A DNA stretch of 6,494 bases, taken from assembly GCA_945861815.1 (NCBI GenBank), contig CAMAVV010000095.1, forward strand, positions 1 to 6,494. The letters are read 5' to 3'. The position numbers were made by a program, and so were the translations under genes. Positions 1 through 5,379 of the stretch are shown here, piece after piece. The stretch's first letter is position 1, and every line of letters begins with the position of its first letter. The stretch is from Thermoflexus hugenholtzii JAD2 (lineage in GTDB: Bacteria; Chloroflexota; Dehalococcoidia; SHYB01). The notes under the pieces are model-generated. The model was not told the DNA's origin, did no database searches, and was given only the letters and a program-made list of their open reading frames with translations.

Positions 1-447
1 GGGCCGCTTTGTCGTGATCCACTTGATGTAGGCCTCATTGATTCGGCGCGCTTCACTTTCACCATCGCCCAGGTGGGTCTTGATGCCGGCAGCCTGCAGG
101 CCGGCGATCCCCTTCCCGTTCACTTGGTGGTTTGGGTCGATCGTCGCGATGTGCACCTTGGCGATCGTGGCCTCGATGATGGCCTGGGTGCAGGGCGGCG
201 TTCGCCCTTGGAAGTTGTGCGGCTCCAGGGTCACGTACATCGTCGCGCCACGTGCGCCTTCGCCTGCCTTCTCCAGCGCGACTCGTTCGGCGTGAGGCCC
301 GCCTGGCGGCTGCGTGGCCCCTTCGGCAATAATTGCGCCGTCTTTCACGATGACGCATCCGACTGCGGGATTAGGCGAGGTCGTCCCAAGGACTCCCCGT
401 GCGAGTTCCATGGCCCGCTGCATGTAGCTGGAGGGGCCGCTGCTCAT
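1..447 (-). CDS. ribD: Riboflavin biosynthesis protein RibD, N-terminal deaminase domain (partial, C-terminus off window)
   Basis: The 149 visible residues form the zinc-dependent cytidine-deaminase-fold domain of RibD. This domain deaminates the diaminohydroxyphosphoribosyl-aminopyrimidine made from GTP, in the cytoplasmic riboflavin pathway. Seen motifs: TSPNPAVG (residues 23-30), the PHAE catalytic motif (His52, Glu54), GRTPPC (81-86, zinc-ligand Cys86), DPN at 104-106, GKGI at 111-114, and an N-EAYIKW-like segment at the end of the domain. The usual second ligand in EPC is His77 here (EPHNFQGRTPPC), and the usual DPNP is DPNH. The C-terminal reductase domain expected in full RibD would lie beyond position 1. 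The start is the first ATG, 8 nt after the dcd stop. An AAGGG at 460-464 is a weak, 12-nt-distant ribosome site, so Met9 (ATG at 421-423) is an alternative start. It is probably cotranscribed with dcd. A stand-alone deaminase cannot be excluded because the 3' part is missing. Confidence 0.9.
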   Translation of the reverse strand, partial: MSSGPSSYMQRAMELARGVLGTTSPNPAVGCVIVKDGAIIAEGATQPPGGPHAERVALEKAGEGARGATMYVTLEPHNFQGRTPPCTQAIIEATIAKVHIATIDPNHQVNGKGIAGLQAAGIKTHLGDGESEARRINEAYIKWITTKRP

Positions 448-455
448 GGGAAGGA

Positions 456-1022
456 CTAACCCTTGTAGGCTTTGTGGATCTTGCTCGCCGTCGGCCCCGT
501 CTGGCCCTGGTACTTGCTGCCGAGGGCGGCGGAGCCGTAGGGATTATCGACGGGCGTTGTTAGGCGCAGGAAGGAGAGCTGGCCGATGCGCATCTTGTAA
601 TAGAGGGTGATGGGCAGCTTGGCGACGTTGCTCAACTCCAGCGTCAGGTGGCCGCGCCAGCCCGGGTCCACATACCCGGCGGTCGAGTGGATAAGGAGGC
701 CAAGTCTGCCAAGGGAACTTTTGCCCTCCAGGCGCGCTACCAAATCGTTCGGGATGCCGATGTTCTCCAGGGTGCTGCCAAGGACGAACTCGCCTGGGTG
801 CAAGATGAAAGGCTTGTCATCGGCGATTTCCATCATCTCCGTCAGATCGCTCACATCTTGGCGCACGTCGATGTATGGGCGCAGGGAGTTGCGGAAGACA
901 AGGATGCGGTTATCCAGGTGGACGTCCACGCTTGCAGGCTGGACAGCTCGCTCGGCAAGCGGCTCGACGATGATGTGTCCTGCCTTGAGTTCTTCTTTGA
1001 TAGTGCGGTCGCTAAGTACCAC
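456..1022 (-). CDS. dcd: dCTP deaminase, probably the dUMP-forming (bifunctional dCTP deaminase/dUTPase) type
   Basis: A 188-residue cytoplasmic enzyme of the dCTP deaminase/dUTPase fold, supplying dUMP for thymidylate synthesis. Landmarks counted from the GTG start: LSDRTI at the N-terminus, VQPASVDVHL (27-36), FILHPGEFVLGST (72-84), RLEGKSSLGRLG (97-108), HSTAGYVDPGW (112-122), LTLELSN with Glu129, IGQLSFLRL (146-154), SKYQGQTGPTAS near the end. Ser102, Ala115 and Glu129 fall at the same numbers as the active-site residues I recall for the Mycobacterium tuberculosis bifunctional enzyme. The HxTAG-(aromatic)-(I/V)D motif differs from the TAHRIDPG of the monofunctional E. coli enzyme, so direct dCTP-to-dUMP conversion is inferred. 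Length matches the family (about 190). The frame stays open to an ATG at 1166, but those 48 extra codons look unlike any Dcd, and a good ribosome site (AGGGAG, 5-nt spacing) precedes the GTG. The enzyme class is clear; the bifunctional assignment is less certain. Confidence 0.95.
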   Translation of the reverse strand: MVLSDRTIKEELKAGHIIVEPLAERAVQPASVDVHLDNRILVFRNSLRPYIDVRQDVSDLTEMMEIADDKPFILHPGEFVLGSTLENIGIPNDLVARLEGKSSLGRLGLLIHSTAGYVDPGWRGHLTLELSNVAKLPITLYYKMRIGQLSFLRLTTPVDNPYGSAALGSKYQGQTGPTASKIHKAYKG

Positions 1023-1027
1023 GTTGG

Positions 1028-1033
1028 CTCCCT
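1028..1033 (-). promoter_or_regulatory. Ribosome binding site deciding the dcd GTG start
   Basis: On the minus strand AGGGAG lies 5 nt before the GTG at 1020-1022. This supports the GTG over the far upstream in-frame ATG at 1166, and gives a protein beginning MVLSDR, the normal Dcd N-terminus. Confidence 0.7.
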
Positions 1034-1062
1034 GACGAACAGTGTTGCAAATCAGTAGAGCG

Positions 1063-1091
1063 ATTGTACCAGTGGCATCTGAGAGGGGCAA
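1063..1091 (-). promoter_or_regulatory. Candidate sigma70-type promoter for dcd-ribD
   Basis: Reading the minus strand, TTGCCC (1091-1086, 4 of 6 matches to TTGACA) is followed after exactly 17 bp by TACAAT (1068-1063, 5 of 6 matches to TATAAT). Transcription would start near 1056 and leave a leader of about 34 nt carrying the dcd ribosome site. The position, downstream of the rejected upstream ATG at 1166, agrees with the GTG start. This is from consensus matching only. Confidence 0.5.
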
Positions 1092-1126
1092 CCGATGCGG
1101 CGTGGGCTGGCGGCCCGCGTGGCGAA

Positions 1127-1179
1127 GGCTAGGGTCGTTCCTTGCACTGGCTACATGCTTCTTCAAGGCTTGCCTAGCC
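1127..1179. repeat. Nested inverted repeat between the divergent promoters
   Basis: GGCTAGG (1127-1133) is matched by its exact complement CCTAGCC (1173-1179). Nested inside, CCTTG (1140-1144) pairs with CAAGG (1164-1168), leaving a 19-nt loop. The element lies between the leftward dcd promoter and the rightward promoter, upstream of both. It could be a regulator-binding dyad or a chance structure, and no known operator is recognised. Confidence 0.25.
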
Positions 1180-1196
1180 CTGTGGCATAAAAAGGT

Positions 1197-1227
1197 CTGT
1201 CAAGGGAATCGGTGAGAGGTCTATAAT
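1197..1227 (+). promoter_or_regulatory. Candidate promoter for the small ORF and giant secreted protein
   Basis: A perfect TATAAT (1222-1227) is preceded by CTGTCA (1197-1202, 4 of 6 to TTGACA) at a long 19-bp spacing. Transcription would start about 1233-1236, immediately before the ATG at 1237, and about 120 nt ahead of the GTG of the giant gene. The -10 box is strong and the -35 weak, so the box may depend on an activator or be fortuitous. Confidence 0.45.
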
Positions 1228-1236
1228 CATCCACTG

Positions 1237-1353
1237 ATGAAAGGTATCACAACTCGTCTTAGGCCGATTCTTCTCAAGATGCCGATGTTTGGCGGCCGTA
1301 GTAACGCCAGCGTTTCCCGCGGCGAACAGGCGCTCGCCTGTGAAGGGGCCTAA
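1237..1353 (+). CDS. Small ORF, 38 codons, possible leader peptide coupled to the giant gene
   Basis: ATG at 1237 opens a 38-residue frame ending in TAA at 1351-1353, directly followed by the GTG of the next gene in the same frame. The peptide is basic at its N-terminus (MKGITTRLRPILLKMPMFGG) and has a hydrophilic tail ending ALACEGA, with one Cys and no obvious membrane segment. No ribosome site precedes the ATG, and the -10 box at 1222-1227 puts the predicted transcript start within a few nucleotides of it, which would make it leaderless. The ribosome site of the giant gene (AAGGGG) lies inside its last codons, so translation could be coupled. I do not recognise a family. It could equally be untranslated leader with a chance open frame. 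Confidence 0.35.
   Translation: MKGITTRLRPILLKMPMFGGRSNASVSRGEQALACEGA
1326..1341. repeat. Perfect short inverted repeat just before the giant gene's ribosome site
   Basis: ACAGGCG and CGCCTGT are exact complements separated by 2 nt. As RNA this gives a 6-bp stem with a GCTC tetraloop ending at 1341, one base before the GAAGGGG ribosome site. It could modulate initiation or act as a protein-binding dyad; it also lies within the small ORF. Confidence 0.4.
1343..1348 (+). promoter_or_regulatory. Ribosome binding site for the GTG start at 1354
   Basis: AAGGGG lies 5 nt before the GTG. Because TAA occupies 1351-1353 in the same frame, no earlier start is possible, and the GTG gives a complete signal peptide. 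This fixes the start of the large gene. Confidence 0.75.
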
Positions 1354-4300
1354 GTGCGCCGGATACTTATCTCTTTTCTATCTCTCCTGGTCATTATTGC
1401 TCTTGCTTTGCCAAGTGCCTCCGCCTTGGCTGCGACCAAATCTTCATCTCTGAGCATCACTTCGCCGAAAGGCGGTCAGACCGTTGCCGCCGGCGAAGTC
1501 GAGATCAAGTTCAAGGCCTCAAACTTCAAGCTGGATGCCAAGAGCATCGGTGGGGCAAACAAGCCTGGCGTGGGGCATATCGTCCTCAGCATAGATGGCG
1601 CGCAGGTCACCAGGACGGCAAAGACCTCGGTCAAGGTCACGGGGCTGACTGTAGGCCAGCACACGATTGTTGCCGAACTGGCGAACAATGACCAGTCGCC
1701 GCTTTCGCCGCCCATCAGCGCCACGATTCAGTTTGTCTACCAAATGCCTGCGAAGCTCGGCAAGGTCAGCAAGGACGCTCTCCCAGTGCCCCTTGCGCCA
1801 ATCCCGACTCCGATTCCCACTCCCACTTCGGCGCCTCTGCCGACGGCCACGTCGATTCCAACACCTAGGCCACTCCCTGCGAATACTCCCACGCCTACTG
1901 CCGTGCCCACGCCTACCTTCACGCCGCCTCCGCCAACTGCACCCGCCACTTCGACGCCGCGTCCAACCGCGACGCCTGAGCCACCAAAACCCTTGAGCCT
2001 TGCTGGCTCCATCACGAACCTTGCTCAGGCGATGATTCCGCGTGGGACGTTGGAGCAGTACGATTTTCAGGACCGCCAGGAGGCGCCAGTCGTCTCTCGC
2101 ATCACTGTTTCCTCGAGGAGTACGGATGGAACAGTCGCAATCACTGGCGCCGCAGGAGCGATTCCAGTAACGGATCGTCAGAGGAACATGGCGCGCATAG
2201 CGGCCGTTGAATGGGGAACCCAAGCCTGCGTGCCCATCGGCCAGGATGGCTCGTTTGCCACACGGCTCCAAGCTGGTCCCGGTAATACCATCATTGTGGC
2301 TGCTGTGGAGCAAGGGGCTTGCCAAGCCCAGTGGGGCTCTGGGTCAGCCGGCGTTATGCTCCGCGTTCCCGAAGGCGTCGAATACACATCGCCCGCATTG
2401 CCATTTAGCGTCTCCGGCTTCAACAATGCCTGGCATTGGATCGCCTCTGGCCAGTTGGCGGGCAGCGCTCCCTTTATCCAGTTCACCCTGCCTGACGGGC
2501 CGCAGCAGCCGTGCAATCTGCCACGGCTCCAGGTCTATCGCCTCTTTGACCGCCTCGGGCAATATGCCGGAGAGGTGAACGTTAATGTTCACGGGCCGCC
2601 GCTGACGCCAACCGGCCTGCCTATCGAGACAGATGAGGGCGTAAACCAATACTGGGCGCTGGTGCGACCAACCGTCCCAGGCATCCCGACCTCCCAACAG
2701 TGCTTGAGCATGAATACCCGCTTCGATCTCACAGGATGGGCTGCCGGCCTCGAGGCTGGGTGGTATCGGGCGCGCATCGTCTTTGACACCCTAAGGCCGA
2801 ATGGGGAAGAGTATCGCGACATAGGCCAGTTCCGGGGTCCCAGTCAATCGCCTTTGGGGGGCGAGCTTGAGCAGAACACCGGGATCGGCTACCTGCCGCT
2901 TATGAAGGTAGGCGATGCCCAGCCGCCGCGTATCCCGGCCACGTTGCTCAACGAGATACCGAGCTGGGGCTCAGGCGGAATACGAGGCATCGTTGCCAAT
3001 GAAGATGAGGGACGCTTTGCCCTGGGAAGCCGCCGCGCCACGCAAACGAGCTTTATTGCCTCTCCGCGTGATCCTCTCTCCGGGAGGCGTGTCCGCTATC
3101 TCCTTGAGCCATATCTGCCGACCCTTGCATACACCGGGTTTGGCTTTATGGTGCCACAGGTGCCTCTTATCGCCATGAACGATTCCTCCTTAGGAACCCT
3201 CTCCGTGTCGCTTACGCGGCCGGATGGGAGGACCGTCTCCCTGGCGAACAACGCGCCGTTTACACAGTCCTTTCTTGCAGGGTCAACCTCCAACGGCTAT
3301 CCGGTGGCGCTATCCTTCGCCGGCCCTGGGCGAACCTTCGGCCTGACAACAGGCTTGGATGCCCTCAACGTCGATTTCGACCAATACGGCCTGCATAAAG
3401 TGACCCTTAATGGGACGGTCAAGAGCCTCTGGGGACAGGATCTTGCGATTCAAGGGACGTACAACATCTGGGTGGCTGAACCCCTGGACCTAAAGCTTGG
3501 GATGTTCGAAGGCACGCCGATGGCGGTTGGCGATGAGTTTAGCCCCGTTGTCGTTGTTGAGCCTGGCGTGGCTGCGCAGGTATCGCTTCGTGTGGACCAC
3601 TTCGTAGATGGCGATGCAGCCAAGCGGCAGACCTTCCAGGTTTCGGGTAAGGCGAACCGCTTTGGCTACTTTGTGGCTGATAGGACGTGGAGGCCTGAGG
3701 CGCACGGCGAATATATCTTTACCCTTACTGCCTCCTACACTGACCCGGCTGACGGAACGCTGTGGATGGCCTCTCGTGCCGGCGCCTCCATCGTGGCGAC
3801 GCCGAACACACCGCTCATCGCTCATGGGCAGAAGAACGGCGAACTGGCGAACATCGGCAGGGATTCAACGCTGCGCACCTGGTTTTTCACCAGGACGTTC
3901 GACCCGAATTGCGGCGAGGCCGCGTGCGATCCTATCGGCAACCGGCATGCCCGCTCGGTAGGTTCTTATCCGTTCTTCCGGGGCGATGTAGCATGGCTGG
4001 CGGACATGAGCCCGATCCATCCATCGGTGACTCTGGAAGATCAGACGTCAATCCTCGGTCCTCTTGCGCCACAGGTTGCCGAGAGCTTCACTTGGTGCGG
4101 TGAGACCTTCTGTGCTGAATCGCGTGACATGAAGAAACTGAGCATCCACACCACCGCCGGCAACGGCGGGCAACAGCGTCCCGATAGGATCGACTCATGG
4201 GCCTATTGGTACACCAGCAGCGTCCGTGCCGATGGCATCCATGTTCATGCGGCAGTATCCGAAGTGACGGCCGCCCACAATCATTGGTACGGTCATGATA

Positions 4301-5370
4301 GCTACAACTGCCAGATCGGGCTGACATGTTTTGGCTCCTGGGATTTTCTAGGCTTGGGCGATCGGGAGGGCGACGAAGAGGGCGATGTGAAGTTGCTCTT
4401 TGGCGGCGCCGTCATCAAGAGCGCGCGCGGGAATCAGTTTGTCCCATATGCCTCTATGGCCGTCATCACGCCAGGGGCGGTGCAGACTGGGCCGAATACC
4501 TATAGTTTGAAGGATCCGAAAGGGAACCGGATATGCCCGCCGTACCAGGGGGCCGCTGGCGGACTTGCCACATGCGGGCCTCTGCTTACCGTCCAGGGAC
4601 TACCGTACGATCTCTTCATCACGCCAACTGGCACGCGCCCTGGCTCTGTGCTGGAAGTTGGCGATAGCTTCGTGTTCAGCGGTCAAGCCTGGCCGACTCT
4701 TGACGTTGGCGTTACCGTCACTGTCACTTCGCCTTCAGGTCAAGTGCAGACCTTCACTAGCCGGGCAAGCCAGGTAGGCTACATCGATTCTAAGGGCAAG
4801 ACCTTCCGCGTCACCGAGCCAGGCGTGTACACCGTTCACATCGCTGCCATTCAAGACCGTGCGGTGCCGTCCACCGGTCTCGTTCCGAATCCCCCGGTCC
4901 TGGCCGATGGGAAGACGGTGCTCACGCAGTATGGCTATCGCGCTCCGTTGTCAGCCATCCTTGGCTCCCCTGATTCTATCTACAGGTTTGTCGTCGCCAG
5001 TCCCAGGGATGACGTTGCGGTCAGCACCCTTATCACCCTTAATACGATTCGTCCGGGGGTATCGCCTGCGCGCACGCCATCTACGATTGTGTTGACCTTT
5101 GATCTGCCTGCTGCCGCCGATTCCTTGCGTTTCACCGTTGCCATTGCCGGTCTCATCATCCGCGATGAAGCTATCGCAGGAAACTCCAATCGGGTTCGTG
5201 TTGAACTCAACGCCGATACCTTATACAGCCAGGGCTTCACAAATGTCGTCCTCGGCGCAGATTCCATTGAAGTCACGGTGACAGGCCGGATAAATGGCCA
5301 GTGGTTCGCAAAGGTGGTCAACCTGCGCGGGTCGTCGCCTCTGGGAGGAAAACCGGCCACCGTGCAATGA
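1354..5370 (+). CDS. Giant secreted multidomain Ig-like/beta-rich protein of unknown function
   Basis: A 1338-residue exported protein; I recognise no enzyme family. Residues 1-26 are a classical signal peptide (RR, a hydrophobic LLVIIALAL core, and an ASALA-ATK cleavage region) without a lipobox Cys. Residues 32-130 form an Ig-like beta domain (SPKGGQTV; PGVGHIVLSIDG; PPISATIQF). Residues 147-213 are a Pro/Thr-rich linker. Residues 250-340 resemble an extracellular beta sandwich (DGSFATRL turn). Residues 340-700 are beta-rich and unassigned. Residues 711-797 and 1086-1168 are two related modules sharing VGD-(E/S)-F, QTF, GY and G-Y patterns. Between them, residues 826-1078 carry eight of the twelve mature cysteines (853, 858, 915, 920, 986, 992, 1061, 1074) and a His cluster (HVH 963-965, HNHWYGH 975-981). 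The cysteine count is even, suggesting disulfides, and there is no CxxCH. There is no C-terminal membrane anchor or sorting motif, so it is likely released or held noncovalently. An adhesin, S-layer-associated or substrate-binding role is possible but unproven. Confidence 0.85.
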   Translation: MRRILISFLSLLVIIALALPSASALAATKSSSLSITSPKGGQTVAAGEVEIKFKASNFKLDAKSIGGANKPGVGHIVLSIDGAQVTRTAKTSVKVTGLTVGQHTIVAELANNDQSPLSPPISATIQFVYQMPAKLGKVSKDALPVPLAPIPTPIPTPTSAPLPTATSIPTPRPLPANTPTPTAVPTPTFTPPPPTAPATSTPRPTATPEPPKPLSLAGSITNLAQAMIPRGTLEQYDFQDRQEAPVVSRITVSSRSTDGTVAITGAAGAIPVTDRQRNMARIAAVEWGTQACVPIGQDGSFATRLQAGPGNTIIVAAVEQGACQAQWGSGSAGVMLRVPEGVEYTSPALPFSVSGFNNAWHWIASGQLAGSAPFIQFTLPDGPQQPCNLPRLQVYRLFDRLGQYAGEVNVNVHGPPLTPTGLPIETDEGVNQYWALVRPTVPGIPTSQQCLSMNTRFDLTGWAAGLEAGWYRARIVFDTLRPNGEEYRDIGQFRGPSQSPLGGELEQNTGIGYLPLMKVGDAQPPRIPATLLNEIPSWGSGGIRGIVANEDEGRFALGSRRATQTSFIASPRDPLSGRRVRYLLEPYLPTLAYTGFGFMVPQVPLIAMNDSSLGTLSVSLTRPDGRTVSLANNAPFTQSFLAGSTSNGYPVALSFAGPGRTFGLTTGLDALNVDFDQYGLHKVTLNGTVKSLWGQDLAIQGTYNIWVAEPLDLKLGMFEGTPMAVGDEFSPVVVVEPGVAAQVSLRVDHFVDGDAAKRQTFQVSGKANRFGYFVADRTWRPEAHGEYIFTLTASYTDPADGTLWMASRAGASIVATPNTPLIAHGQKNGELANIGRDSTLRTWFFTRTFDPNCGEAACDPIGNRHARSVGSYPFFRGDVAWLADMSPIHPSVTLEDQTSILGPLAPQVAESFTWCGETFCAESRDMKKLSIHTTAGNGGQQRPDRIDSWAYWYTSSVRADGIHVHAAVSEVTAAHNHWYGHDSYNCQIGLTCFGSWDFLGLGDREGDEEGDVKLLFGGAVIKSARGNQFVPYASMAVITPGAVQTGPNTYSLKDPKGNRICPPYQGAAGGLATCGPLLTVQGLPYDLFITPTGTRPGSVLEVGDSFVFSGQAWPTLDVGVTVTVTSPSGQVQTFTSRASQVGYIDSKGKTFRVTEPGVYTVHIAAIQDRAVPSTGLVPNPPVLADGKTVLTQYGYRAPLSAILGSPDSIYRFVVASPRDDVAVSTLITLNTIRPGVSPARTPSTIVLTFDLPAAADSLRFTVAIAGLIIRDEAIAGNSNRVRVELNADTLYSQGFTNVVLGADSIEVTVTGRINGQWFAKVVNLRGSSPLGGKPATVQ
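1792..1992 (+). repeat. Pro/Thr-rich low-complexity linker region within the giant gene
   Basis: About 67 codons (residues 147-213) are dominated by Pro and Thr with Ala, in PTPIPTPT- and TPTAVPTPT-like runs, giving degenerate C-rich hexamer repetition in the DNA. Such linkers are frequent in secreted Chloroflexota proteins, where they separate folded domains and may be O-glycosylated. Here it separates the N-terminal Ig-like domain from the large remainder. The Gly/Val-rich frames on the opposite strand are shadows of this composition. Confidence 0.8.
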
Positions 5371-5377
5371 GGCCGGT
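5352..5377 (-). terminator. Possible intrinsic terminator of the cytochrome gene, overlapping the giant gene's stop
   Basis: ACCGGCC (5352-5358) and GGCCGGT (5371-5377) form a perfect 7-bp GC-rich stem with a 12-nt loop. Read on the minus strand, the stem follows the cytochrome stop (5380-5382) and runs into a short TTTT tract (5352-5349), as in a weak intrinsic terminator. Its right arm fills most of the 9-bp gap between the two stops and its left arm is inside the plus-strand gene. The plus-strand side has no T tract directly after the stem, so bidirectional action is less likely. Confidence 0.4.
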
Positions 5378-5379
5378 GT

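Noticed and set aside
607..1058. Plus-strand open frames opposite dcd
   Set aside because: They lie wholly antisense to a confidently identified gene and have no recognisable motifs.
1023..1166. N-terminal extension of dcd to the ATG at 1166 (236-residue product)
   Set aside because: The extra 48 residues do not resemble Dcd, a good ribosome site precedes the GTG at 1022, and a plausible promoter lies inside the extension.
1175..1203. Minus-strand promoter from the perfect TTGACA at 1203-1198
   Set aside because: At 16-18 bp spacing the -10 position reads GGGCTA or GGCTAG, a poor match; the TTGCCC/TACAAT pair nearer dcd is better.
1023..1353. Riboswitch or structured RNA in the divergent intergenic region
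   Set aside because: I could not match any known riboswitch core; only short dyads are visible.
1519..2325. Arg/Gly-rich and Gly/Val-rich open frames on the minus strand
   Set aside because: They mirror the Pro/Thr linker and flanking codons of the plus-strand gene; low-complexity composition and no domain.
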